DNA from: Bacteroidales bacterium
Lineage (GTDB): Bacteria; Bacteroidota; Bacteroidia; Bacteroidales; UBA1402
Length of the DNA stretch: 64,000 nt
Direction of reading: 5' to 3'
NCBI GenBank assembly: GCA_021373135.1
Contig: JAJFTH010000003.1
Span: forward strand, 620,001 to 684,000
Shown: piece by piece, positions 8,499 to 16,380 of the stretch
Numbering within the stretch: the stretch's first letter is position 1
How the letters are laid out: the number at the start of each line of letters is the position of its first letter
The notes under the pieces: model-generated
What the model was told of the DNA's origin: nothing
What the model saw: only the letters and a program-made list of their open reading frames with translations
Databases searched by the model: none
Program-made: the position numbers and the translations under genes

Positions 8499-9497
8499 TT
8501 AAAATCTTAATCGAATAACACATCCGCCAGTGTTGCCAACAGCTAAAGCTGTAGAGTCATTATAAAAATCTATATCTTCTATACTAAAAAATTCTTCAAC
8601 TCCCTTTGTATGTTTTTCTTCCCAATGCTTCCATCCATCATTGGTCAAATAGAGTATTCCTCCTGGGAAATAGCCCAATCTATACCACCACTGGCCCACA
8701 CCAATCGCCTGACGTTTATTGATAAAATACCCGGAATTCAAACCTGGTGTAGTAATAACTTGCCATGTATTACCCATGTCTGGTGTTTTGAATATTTTTC
8801 CTCCACTTGCAAACAGATATGCAATCCCATCTACAATTTGAATTTTATGAATTGTGTTCAGACCAAAATTTATATTATTTAATTTTATCCAATGAATGCC
8901 TCCATCTATTGTTTTAAATACAACGAGTTGAAGAGTTTCAGGATCCGTAGCTGCCAACAATCCTATTTCTCTATCAAAAAAATTTATCTTTTGATACTTA
9001 AAAAAGCCCAAATTAACTTCATTCCATGTCTCTCCTCCATCTTGAGTTTTAAATAGTTTTCCTCCGGCAGCAAATCCTGTGGTCTCATTAATAAAATATA
9101 TTGAGGTTAATTCGCCCTGAAAGTTCATTGATGACCAAGTATTTCCCCCGTCGGTTGTTTTCAGTATTAGACCTTCATCTTTGGCTCCTCCAACAATATA
9201 TCCATGCAAATCGTCCAGAAAAAACATATCGTACAAGTGTATCTCTGTGCCGGAATTCTGTTGAACCCAAGTATTTCCTTCATCCTCTGTTTTAAAAATC
9301 TTGCCATTATTTGTAATGGTATAAGCCGTATTTTGCGAAGAAAACCGTACCGCATCGCAAAACTCAGATGGTAAAACATCACGGAGTATTTCTACGTTAT
9401 CAAATGTGATTTGATTCATTAGTGGAGATTCGTCACAATTGCATGACAATAGCAACAAATTGAAAACTGTTATTAGAATCAGGGAAACTTTTTTCAT
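8499..9497 (-). CDS. Lipoprotein with YCF48/BNR-type beta-propeller repeats
   Basis: 332 residues. A signal peptide with lipobox ends at C19 (LLLLSC), so it is a membrane-anchored lipoprotein. About six repeats of the FKT.DGGNTW type (Asp-box/BNR, as in plant photosystem II assembly factor YCF48) predict a beta-propeller. In Bacteroidota such proteins are common at the cell surface with no assigned substrate. It is the last gene of the minus-strand accessory locus, downstream of lipoprotein copy 1 and a protease-gene stub. Propeller fold is likely; function unknown. Confidence 0.75.
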   Translation of the reverse strand: MKKVSLILITVFNLLLLSCNCDESPLMNQITFDNVEILRDVLPSEFCDAVRFSSQNTAYTITNNGKIFKTEDEGNTWVQQNSGTEIHLYDMFFLDDLHGYIVGGAKDEGLILKTTDGGNTWSSMNFQGELTSIYFINETTGFAAGGKLFKTQDGGETWNEVNLGFFKYQKINFFDREIGLLAATDPETLQLVVFKTIDGGIHWIKLNNINFGLNTIHKIQIVDGIAYLFASGGKIFKTPDMGNTWQVITTPGLNSGYFINKRQAIGVGQWWYRLGYFPGGILYLTNDGWKHWEEKHTKGVEEFFSIEDIDFYNDSTALAVGNTGGCVIRLRF

Positions 9498-9555
9498 AAT
9501 AGCATGAATTTCTATTTTCAGCTTATCAAGGTTCTTCTGATACGCATAAAATAAG

Positions 9556-9600
9556 TTATATAAAAAAGACTGTCAGTTTTATTCTATTATGATTTTTCAT
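9556..9600 (-). pseudogene. 14-codon stub resembling the start of the M4 protease gene
   Basis: Directly after lipoprotein copy 1, an ATG at 9600 opens MKNHNRIKLTVFFI and stops. It aligns with the start of the M4 propeptide gene (MKNYNRITLTVFLLLF), which holds the same position after lipoprotein copy 2. I read it as what remains of a second protease gene lost by deletion. Confidence 0.55.
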
Positions 9601-9611
9601 GTTTAATGATT

Positions 9612-10091
9612 TTATTTGGTTTTATTAAAATAGTAAGAAACAGCATCGAACGCATTATCATGGATAATCAACGTATCATTGTATATTTTATCAACAACAT
9701 AGCAATAGGGATATTCCCTTCGATCATTAAATTCCATCAGGTAGGTAGTAGTAAGATGACCATGTTCTTCAAGCACCCTATACCATTCATAAGGGCCTAC
9801 TTTGGTCCATTTGATGGTTGAATTGGCATAAACAATGTTGTCACCGGTTTTTATTACCCTGTTATCCACTGTAAATTCCATATAATAGTTATCATCATAA
9901 AATATGGAATTTGCAGCAAAACCTCCTTTACCGTATGCCAATTTCCATTTACCTTGAATATGGGACTGGATTACAGATAGAGGTTTGTCATACAAGATGA
10001 TGTTTTGGGATGTATCTTCTTTTTCGCACCCGGTCCATCCGATTAGAAAAAGCACTGCGACAAGGCTGAACAATATAATTTTTGCTTTCAT
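9612..10091 (-). CDS. Small lipoprotein, paralogue 1 of 3
   Basis: 159 residues with a lipobox signal peptide ending at C22 (IGWTGC). The mature part has a run of beta-strand-like segments (IQGKWKLAYGKGG, YMEFTVDNR, KVGPYEW, TYLMEFNDRREYPY) suggesting a small lipocalin-like barrel; this is inference. It is nearly identical to paralogue 2 except for a 12-residue patch (YRVLEEHGHLTT against VKLSPGKYTD), so a gene-conversion tract is likely. Promoter box TATATTTG is at 10129-10136, with an inverted repeat just upstream. No characterised family is recognised. Confidence 0.8.
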   Translation of the reverse strand: MKAKIILFSLVAVLFLIGWTGCEKEDTSQNIILYDKPLSVIQSHIQGKWKLAYGKGGFAANSIFYDDNYYMEFTVDNRVIKTGDNIVYANSTIKWTKVGPYEWYRVLEEHGHLTTTYLMEFNDRREYPYCYVVDKIYNDTLIIHDNAFDAVSYYFNKTK

Positions 10092-10389
10092 GCGTGTTTT
10101 TTGTGTTGATTATTTGGTTTCAATAGAACAAATATAAATGCATCCACCCTGTCTTAGGGTGGTATTTTTAATATGGCGGAGTAGTAGTTTCCATTGTTTA
10201 GACATTTATTTTTTTACTGATGGCTTTGCTTATTTTGTAATATATCAAACAGATTTTTCGCTGAGTGACAACAACGAACCGGCATCCTCTCCACCAATCA
10301 CCGCAGGTATCATTGACCCATTGTTTGCACGGTTCGCCATGTAATCCGACCCAAGTTCATCTTATCCATATTCTTTAAATATAAATTTT
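10092..10389. promoter_or_regulatory. Repeated spacer upstream of lipoprotein copy 1, with promoter and operator-like hairpin
   Basis: No gene is supported. Reading on the minus strand it holds a perfect 7 bp inverted repeat CCACCCT...AGGGTGG (10144-10162) where a -33 box would lie, then TATATTTG (10129-10136). The same spacer recurs at 13638-13937 with few changes. The conserved block 10170-10350 encodes nothing recognisable on either strand. Confidence 0.5.
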
Positions 10390-12531
10390 TTATTGAACAA
10401 TCAATTGTCTTCGATAGGTTTTTCCGTTTTTGATTACATGCACAAAATAATGACCTGCAGGCAAACCCGTAAGTGAAAGATTGTAATTATGCAAATCGGT
10501 TTTCACCTTTTTCAATAAACCCGAAGAACTCCACAGCTGAATTTCATATTCCTCTGATAAGTCATTTGTTGCTTTTAAACGATTTGCCTTTGTCGCGGTT
10601 TCATCTAAAGATATCGTTACATTGTTGGCAGCGGGATTGGGGGACAAAGAGAAAAGGGAATAACTTTCAATTAGATCCTGAGGAACTATAAGCGATCTGG
10701 TAAAATGGGTTATTTGTCCACATGGGTTGGTAAAAGAAAGGGTAATATCAACCCATGAAAAATTTGCTGGTCCTTCAAAAGTACAACATGGCCCAATGGC
10801 TTCCACCGGAGACCAATAAGAACCTGACCATTCATAATTTACACCATTCACAGGAAACAAATAAGATACATTTACCCCTAATACTCCTCTATCACTATCA
10901 TAATAAAAATATTCATCTCTTATGATAGTATCTCCTACTTGATAATACCCTGGCCTGTTGAAGCTGAAACTAAACTCACTTCCCCATGCTTGTGACTGGC
11001 CTTTATAGGTTACTTCGGCAGAGATCTTGGCTATTGCAGGATTATCATTAGGAAAGGAAGAGGCATATACGGTATATGTTGTATCAGTCGTATATGGACC
11101 ATGGTTCCAGCTTATAGTAGATGGTTGTGGTAAATTTCTAAGAGTTAAGGTCGCTGTATTGCTGCATTCAAATTCAGGACCATCAATATAAACATTATTG
11201 AAGAGTGAATAATCAATTTCTGTAAGTATAGAACGTGATAGGGTAAAGGTTGAATTTCCTATAGTTATATCCGCATATATTACACAACCTCCATAATAAT
11301 TACTTTGAAATACGGCTGTTCCTGTTCCTTGTCCCGACACTAAGCTCAGATTTGTATTTGACGGTCTCCATGTCACTGTAGCATTTGATGGGAGATTGGT
11401 AATGCTATATGTAGCTTGGCGGTAGACGGTAGAAGGGCCCGAAATAATTCCATCATAGTGAAAACTTTCACCTACACCCACGGCATGCCACGCATTCGTT
11501 ACTTCAATTTCTTGCTGTGTATTTGGTACATTAAATATATATTGGCATGCCGTTATACTGGCATTCCTTGCATCAAAATAAATTGCGGAAGAAAACAAAG
11601 CCATTTCCGCCCAGTACGCAATTTGTTGCGCAGTTTCTATGCCAAGAGGATTTACCGTATAAGAAGGATTATTGTTATTATCATCAATATGACCGGTTCC
11701 TCCCTCCGTAATCAGATAAAACCAGTGACTGAGAACCGTGGAATTATAATGCTCTTCACCTTGCTGGTTCCAATAAGTCCCATGATAAGTATTCGGATGA
11801 GGCCCTTCCCATGCATTATTATCTTTCGGATTTTGCAGATTTCTGAGACATGAATAACCCATGGGAACAAATATGTCTTCACCTATTAACCATTTTTGTT
11901 TGTCAGGTGCAGCCCAAGATTCAATACAGGCCGCCCATATATCACTAAACCCTTCATTTAATGCTTTAGATTCAACTATTTCGTCGGAAAAGTTTGCTGT
12001 ATATTGAGCTACTCCATGCCCGAATTCATGAGCAACGATATCCAAGGCAGTTAAAGGATTATCATTATTATCACCATATACCATAAAATTGCTATTTCCA
12101 CCAACCCATGCAGCATTATTAAAAGAAGGGGAATCCCAATGAACATAACTTCTTAAAGCCATTCCTTGATTGTCAATACTATACCGCGGCTGAACCGTTC
12201 TCCAATAATCCAAGACTCTTTCAGCTCCCCAGTGAGCATCCAAAGCAGCCTGATCGCGGTTGAAATCTGTCCAACTACCCAATGTCCAATTGGTATTCGT
12301 ATTGATAAAATCAATGGCTAATGAAGGATTGGTCGTCCATTGGGCATTCATTGTTTGTACATTAACACTATTTCTGTCCTCACGTAATCTGATGCCTCCT
12401 GTATAACTGTCTCCGAGAATCGCTTTATTGGTTGTATTATACCTCGTTTGCGCAGTACAAGAGATATTGGCATCAAATACCAATGATCTATTCCGAATTA
12501 TAGCACCATTTTGAGCGTCTACAAACACCAT
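10390..12531 (-). CDS. M4 (thermolysin-like) metallopeptidase catalytic part with T9SS sorting domain, cut off from its signal peptide by an in-frame TGA
   Basis: 713 residues from the first ATG after the stop. The zinc site HEFGH is at 168-172 with the third ligand E193 in NEGFSD. The active-site histidine region STVLSHWFYL and two Ig/PKD-like regions follow. The last 75 residues are a type A T9SS sorting domain (SPNPAANNVTISL to YRRQLIVQ). There is no signal peptide: the frame continues upstream through 21 codons to a TGA at 12595-12597, and beyond it in the same frame lies the propeptide piece. The intact gene would encode about 920 residues of secreted protease. As it stands the catalytic part should not be exported. 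Confidence 0.85.
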   Translation of the reverse strand: MVFVDAQNGAIIRNRSLVFDANISCTAQTRYNTTNKAILGDSYTGGIRLREDRNSVNVQTMNAQWTTNPSLAIDFINTNTNWTLGSWTDFNRDQAALDAHWGAERVLDYWRTVQPRYSIDNQGMALRSYVHWDSPSFNNAAWVGGNSNFMVYGDNNDNPLTALDIVAHEFGHGVAQYTANFSDEIVESKALNEGFSDIWAACIESWAAPDKQKWLIGEDIFVPMGYSCLRNLQNPKDNNAWEGPHPNTYHGTYWNQQGEEHYNSTVLSHWFYLITEGGTGHIDDNNNNPSYTVNPLGIETAQQIAYWAEMALFSSAIYFDARNASITACQYIFNVPNTQQEIEVTNAWHAVGVGESFHYDGIISGPSTVYRQATYSITNLPSNATVTWRPSNTNLSLVSGQGTGTAVFQSNYYGGCVIYADITIGNSTFTLSRSILTEIDYSLFNNVYIDGPEFECSNTATLTLRNLPQPSTISWNHGPYTTDTTYTVYASSFPNDNPAIAKISAEVTYKGQSQAWGSEFSFSFNRPGYYQVGDTIIRDEYFYYDSDRGVLGVNVSYLFPVNGVNYEWSGSYWSPVEAIGPCCTFEGPANFSWVDITLSFTNPCGQITHFTRSLIVPQDLIESYSLFSLSPNPAANNVTISLDETATKANRLKATNDLSEEYEIQLWSSSGLLKKVKTDLHNYNLSLTGLPAGHYFVHVIKNGKTYRRQLIVQ

Positions 12532-12594
12532 TTGTTCATAAAAGGGTTCGAGAGACGATATCGTAAATTTCCAGGCTAACTTAAAACTGTTACT

Positions 12595-13152
12595 TCATTT
12601 TAAATTATCCTTTGCTATAACCAATTCTCCCTTTGGAAAATAAGTTGCTTTTGAATTCGCCGTATTTTCTTTAAGAGAAGCCTTTATTGATTTGTCCTCC
12701 CATTTGTATTTTTTTGCTCCGACAAAAGCCAACGCTTTCTTCAACGCTTGCTCTTCGTTTAATGACGGTTTTACATTTTCAATATCAATATCCTGAAAAT
12801 CTCCGGTTACAACTTCAATGTTATTATTCTTTCCGTATATGATAACCTGTGCATTGTCTACCTGTAATCCCTTGTAGTATTGCTGAAATTTTTTAAAAGG
12901 GATGTCCTTTGGCAATGACCCTTCCTGAATTTTCCGAAAACCGTCATTCTTGTCCGTTTTGTAGAAAGTTTTCAAGAACACAGTATCCTTATTCATATTT
13001 CTCTCCTGATTTTTGCCGGATGTAAACCGGACAAACCGAGCGTTCCCTTTTGCGTCTTTTTGTATAAATAAGGTATCATTGCTTTGCGCAAAAACAAAGA
13101 AAGGAAACAATAATAAAAAGACTGTCAGTGTTATTCTATTATAATTTTTCAT
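12595..13152 (-). CDS. M4 metallopeptidase N-terminal part: signal peptide, FTP and PepSY propeptide, ending at a premature TGA
   Basis: 185 residues: signal peptide (1-22, ending VFAQ), then FTP-like and PepSY-like propeptide segments (for example FKKFQQYYKGLQVDNAQVIIYGK) that normally fold and inhibit thermolysin-type enzymes until cleavage. It stops at TGA 12595-12597 in the same frame as the catalytic part, so a single base substitution explains the break; no frameshift is needed. Its ATG lies 11 bp after the stop of lipoprotein copy 2, implying co-transcription. The free propeptide could still be secreted. Confidence 0.8.
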   Translation of the reverse strand: MKNYNRITLTVFLLLFPFFVFAQSNDTLFIQKDAKGNARFVRFTSGKNQERNMNKDTVFLKTFYKTDKNDGFRKIQEGSLPKDIPFKKFQQYYKGLQVDNAQVIIYGKNNNIEVVTGDFQDIDIENVKPSLNEEQALKKALAFVGAKKYKWEDKSIKASLKENTANSKATYFPKGELVIAKDNLK

Positions 13153-13163
13153 GTTTAATGATT

Positions 13164-13637
13164 TTATTTGGTTTTATTAAAATAGTAAGAAACAGCATCT
13201 GCCATATTATCATGGATAATCAACGTATCATTGTATATTTTATCAACAATATAGCAATAGGGATATTCCCTTCGATCATTAAATTCCATCAGGTAGGTAT
13301 CCGTATATTTTCCAGGTGACAATTTAACCCATTCATAAGGGCCTACTTTGGTCCATTTGATAGTGGAATTGGCATAAACAATGTTGTCACCGGTTTTTAT
13401 CACCCTGTTATCCACTGTAAATTCCATATAATAGTTATCATCATAAAATATGGAATTTGCAGCATAACCTCCTTTTCCGTATGCCAATTTCCATTTACCT
13501 TGAATATGGGACTGGATTACATCCAGAGGTTTGTCATACAAGATGATGTTTTGGGATTCATCTTCTTTTTCGCACCCGGTCCATCCGATTAGAAAAAGCA
13601 CTGCGACAAGGCTGAACAATATAATTTTTGCTTTCAT
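13164..13637 (-). CDS. Small lipoprotein, paralogue 2 of 3
   Basis: 157 residues with the same lipobox (C22) and layout as paralogue 1. It shares the N-terminal and central parts almost exactly with paralogue 1, but the segment after PYEW (VKLSPGKYTDTYLMEF) exactly with paralogue 3. The M4 propeptide gene starts 11 bp past its stop, so the lipoprotein and the protease form a transcription unit. A periplasmic or surface partner of the protease, for example an inhibitor or chaperone, is a guess from position only. Confidence 0.8.
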   Translation of the reverse strand: MKAKIILFSLVAVLFLIGWTGCEKEDESQNIILYDKPLDVIQSHIQGKWKLAYGKGGYAANSIFYDDNYYMEFTVDNRVIKTGDNIVYANSTIKWTKVGPYEWVKLSPGKYTDTYLMEFNDRREYPYCYIVDKIYNDTLIIHDNMADAVSYYFNKTK

Positions 13638-13937
13638 GCGTGTTTTTTGTGTTGATTATTTGGTTTCAATAGAGCAGATATAAAATGCATCCACCCTGTC
13701 TTAGGGTGGTATTTTTAGTATGGCGGAGTAGTAGTTTCCATTGTTTAGACATTTATTTTTTTACTAATGGCTTTGCTTATTTTGTAATATATCAAACAGA
13801 TTTTTCGCTGGGTGATGACAACGAACCGGTATCCTCTCCACCAATCACCGCAGGTATCATTGACCCATTGTTTGCTAGGTTCACCATGTAACCCGACCCA
13901 AATTCATCTTATCCACATTCTTTAAATATAAAATTCT
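13638..13937. promoter_or_regulatory. Repeated spacer upstream of lipoprotein copy 2
   Basis: Near copy of 10092-10389. The CCACCCT/AGGGTGG inverted repeat is conserved (13691-13709), but the -7 box reads TATATCTG instead of TATATTTG, so this copy may be transcribed differently. No gene is supported. Confidence 0.5.
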
Positions 13938-14102
13938 TTATTGAACAATCAATTGTCTTCGATAGGTTTTTCCGTTTTTGATTACATGCACAAAATAATG
14001 ACCTGCAGGCAAACCCGTAAGTGAAAGATTGTAATTATGCAAATCGGTTTGGAATTTATTTGCAATTCCAAAACATGCTAAAAGAAATAAGATCTTTTTC
14101 AT
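13938..14102 (-). pseudogene. 54-codon chimeric ORF: signal peptide joined in frame to the end of a T9SS sorting domain
   Basis: ATG at 14102 opens MKKILFLLACFGIANKF, a lipoprotein-like signal start (LLAC). It then runs in frame into QTDLHNYNLSLTGLPAGHY and on to the same C-terminal 37 residues as the M4 protease, ending in TAA at 13938-13940. The join lies at the edge of repeat copy B. I interpret it as an internal deletion that removed the body of a T9SS-secreted protein while keeping the frame. Translation is unproven, but the frame is intact at both ends. Confidence 0.6.
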
Positions 14103-14133
14103 AATAATCTTTTTTTAAGTAAATTGATAATTA

Positions 14134-15111
14134 TCACAAAGTCTTAAAACTATTATAAGTCAGGGGCTTTTTATTGCTGCCGTCCGCATCTATGGTCCAT
14201 AAATTGCCTATCGTTTTATCAATATGTGTAGAATTAAAATTCACATAAACTATCTTTTCTCCATTGTGAGCCCATGAATAATTTTTGCACCAATTTGTTA
14301 GGTTAATAAGTTCATTGGTAGAAACATCAATTCTGTTTAAACTCCATTTATCGGAATAAGATATATAGGTTATGTATTTATTGTTCGCAGAAGATTGGAG
14401 TAATGTCTCGTGTATGTTATTATTTGTTATACGAGTTTTATTTTTTCCTGTTGAGTCCATTTCAAAAATTTCAGGTGTTCCTATTTCAATATATCTTTGA
14501 TGAACAATGGAAAAATTGCTTTTCCAATATGGCATTCTGGTTTCCCCAAGGTCAGGCGTGTAAGCGATACATTTTTTTGAAGTTCCATCTATTCTCATTT
14601 TCCATATAAAATATTGTCCTATAGGACTGTCGGCATTTGAATCGTAAGCTATCCATTGCGCATCGGGACTCCATGAAGGGAAAAAATTTTTTCCTTCATG
14701 TGTTAGTACTCGTATTGCCGTTGTATCAAACTTCTCTCCGTCAAACGGCATAATGCTGATCTGCGCACCGTTTGAAAAAGCTATCCGGCTACCATCAGGG
14801 CTCCAGGCAGGTGTTTTTAGGTAATAAGGCAGAACACGCCTCATATTGGTTCCGTCGGCATTTATTAGCCAGAAGCCCGTTGAGTCCGAATCATATACCC
14901 AGTGTACCTGACGATTTTTACTGTTATAATATATCTCCTTAATCGGTGTATGGTTAAAACCGATTATCTCTCCCGATGGATGCCATACAGGTTCATCATA
15001 AGGGGACATGGGCTCAATATCCGGCAAAGTCAAATCATCTTCACCATCCCTGCCGCAAGAAATCACGGTTAACGCGATTAGAAATATTAAGCATTCGTTC
15101 AATCTCTTCAT
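14134..15111 (-). CDS. TolB-like WD40/PD40 beta-propeller lipoprotein
   Basis: 325 residues; lipobox at C19 (TVISC). PD40-type repeats are clear (PAWSPDGSRIAFSNG, PSWSPDAQWIAYDSN, YSWAHNGEKIVYVN and NLWTIDADGSNKKPL), predicting a propeller like that of TolB or of DPP-type surface proteins, without the TolB N-terminal domain. It stands downstream of lipoprotein copy 3 and a scar that contains the 3' end of a second copy of this same gene. Function unknown; probably surface exposed. Confidence 0.75.
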   Translation of the reverse strand: MKRLNECLIFLIALTVISCGRDGEDDLTLPDIEPMSPYDEPVWHPSGEIIGFNHTPIKEIYYNSKNRQVHWVYDSDSTGFWLINADGTNMRRVLPYYLKTPAWSPDGSRIAFSNGAQISIMPFDGEKFDTTAIRVLTHEGKNFFPSWSPDAQWIAYDSNADSPIGQYFIWKMRIDGTSKKCIAYTPDLGETRMPYWKSNFSIVHQRYIEIGTPEIFEMDSTGKNKTRITNNNIHETLLQSSANNKYITYISYSDKWSLNRIDVSTNELINLTNWCKNYSWAHNGEKIVYVNFNSTHIDKTIGNLWTIDADGSNKKPLTYNSFKTL

Positions 15112-15138
15112 TATGATACTTTTTAAGTTAACGGAAAA

Positions 15139-15281
15139 TCATTGCAGTATTTGAAAGTTATCATAAGTCAGCGGCTTTTTATTGCTGCCAGTTCCATCCA
15201 CTCTCCATAAACCCGCCTGTGGTTTCGTCAATTAGAGAAAACACTGCGACAAGGCTGAACAATACAATTCTGATTTTTCAT
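15139..15281 (-). pseudogene. Deletion scar: lipoprotein start fused to the 3' end of a TolB-like gene
   Basis: From ATG 15281 the sequence follows the small-lipoprotein signal region (TTCAGCCTTGTCGCAGTG) but with an ATGAAAAATCA start like the M4 genes. It then stops, and in another frame reads GLWRVDGTGSNKKPLTYDN..., a copy of the final 20 or so residues of the gene at 14134. Both parts are too short to function. They show that further copies of both genes once stood here. Confidence 0.6.
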
Positions 15282-15289
15282 GTTTAGAA

Positions 15290-15766
15290 TTATTTATTAG
15301 GTTTGATATAATAATAAAAAACAGCGTCGCACGCATTATCATAGATAGTTAACGTATCATTGTGAATGTTATCAACAACAAAGCAATAGGGATATTCCCT
15401 TCGATCATTAAATTCCATAAGGTAGGTATCCGTATATTTTCCAGGTGACAATTTAACCCATTCATAAGGGCCTACTTTGGTCCATTTGATAACGGCATCT
15501 ATATAAACCACATCATCAAAAGTTATTATTGCCCTGTTATCCAGAGTAATTTCCATATAGCTGTTATCATAATAATGTATGGAATTTGCAGCATAACCTC
15601 CTTTCTCGTAAACCAATTCCCATTTACCTTGAATATGGGACTGGATTACATCCAGAGGTTTGTCATACAAGATGATGTTTTGGGATATATCTTCTTTTTC
15701 GCACCCGGTCCATCCGATTAGAAAAAGCACTGCGACAAGGCTGAACAATATAATTTTTGCTTTCAT
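15290..15766 (-). CDS. Small lipoprotein, paralogue 3 of 3
   Basis: 158 residues with the identical signal peptide and lipobox (C22) as its two paralogues. It is the most diverged in the middle (YMEITLDNRAIITFDDVVYIDAVIKW) and at the C-terminus (FYYYIKPNK), while IQGKW and the VKLSPGKYTDTYLMEF block are conserved. The next ATG downstream, 9 bp after its stop, opens only the scar at 15139-15281. Promoter box TATATTTG lies about 40 bp upstream, but the CCACCCT inverted repeat of the other copies is absent. Unknown family. Confidence 0.8.
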   Translation of the reverse strand: MKAKIILFSLVAVLFLIGWTGCEKEDISQNIILYDKPLDVIQSHIQGKWELVYEKGGYAANSIHYYDNSYMEITLDNRAIITFDDVVYIDAVIKWTKVGPYEWVKLSPGKYTDTYLMEFNDRREYPYCFVVDNIHNDTLTIYDNACDAVFYYYIKPNK

Positions 15767-16380
15767 GCGTGTTTTTTGTGTTGATTATTTGGTTTCTATA
15801 GAACAAATATAAAATGCATCCACCGTCTAAATCCGATGTGCTTCCGGTTGTTCGTTTCATCATGATAGCTCTAAGGATTATAGAATTTGAATTTTTCATG
15901 ATAACTTATGGAAAACAAATATAACGAAATCATATTATTAAAACAAATAAAACATATTATTATTTATCTTAATTATTTTCTTTTGATGGTTATATCAGCT
16001 ATAACTTTTATATAAAAGACTGTTTTTCAGATTAAACAATCCTGTCGGTTTACATTTCGGTTAACAATTGTCTCCTTTGTAAATGAGAAGGCCCCGGCAG
16101 ACATTGTCTGTTGGGATCTTCTTGTTTATTATGGCTTTCAGGCATTGTTTGAATCGCCTTGCAAACAATTTTTTATGCTTTTCTCATTGTCGATGACTGT
16201 AGATAGAACGTTGATGATTGAAGACTGGGCATTGGGTGCCTTATATTGGAATTGCCTGAAAAAGGCACATGGCGATAAAAAATTGCCTGTCTAAGACTTT
16301 GGATGAGATGCACGGTTTTCTTGAGCTTTTGCCATTTTTGTTTGCACCTGGTTGCACAAAGGTTTAACAGCAGACCTCAA
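15767..16380. other. Gene-free interval with promoter of lipoprotein 3 and a strong hairpin
   Basis: No convincing coding region. A 12-mer TGTTCGTTTCAT at 15849-15860 equals part of the fabD leader element. A long hairpin spans 16085-16123 (GAGAAG..CCCGGCAGAC with GTCTGTTGGG..CTTCTT, 3-base loop) and could end transcription from either side. A short in-frame stretch near 16290-16367 looks protein-like but is interrupted by stops and was not assigned. Confidence 0.4.

Larger units (their letters stand above)
9563..10502. repeat. 0.94 kb direct repeat, copy A
   Basis: Nearly identical to 13115-14050. The repeat covers the 5' stub of an M4-type gene, the small lipoprotein gene, its upstream spacer and the last 37 codons of the M4 protease sorting domain. 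The copies are 3.55 kb apart in the same orientation and flank the protease body, so recombination between them would delete it. Differences are single bases plus one divergent patch inside the lipoprotein gene. Confidence 0.85.
13115..14050. repeat. 0.94 kb direct repeat, copy B
   Basis: Partner of 9563-10502. Its low-coordinate end begins inside the signal peptide codons of the M4 gene and its high-coordinate end stops abruptly after AAATCGGTTT, inside the remnant sorting domain at 13938-14102. Confidence 0.85.

Noticed and set aside
10138..10344. 68-codon plus-strand frame repeated at 13685-13891
   Set aside because: It lies in the duplicated spacer upstream of the lipoprotein genes, has no recognisable protein and no ribosome binding site, and its similarity between copies is explained by the DNA repeat.
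10390..13152. Stop codon recoding (TGA read as an amino acid) as an explanation of the split protease
   Set aside because: Other genes here end normally at TGA (for example the aminotransferase and dnaX), and no selenocysteine-type element was noticed; a nonsense mutation is simpler.
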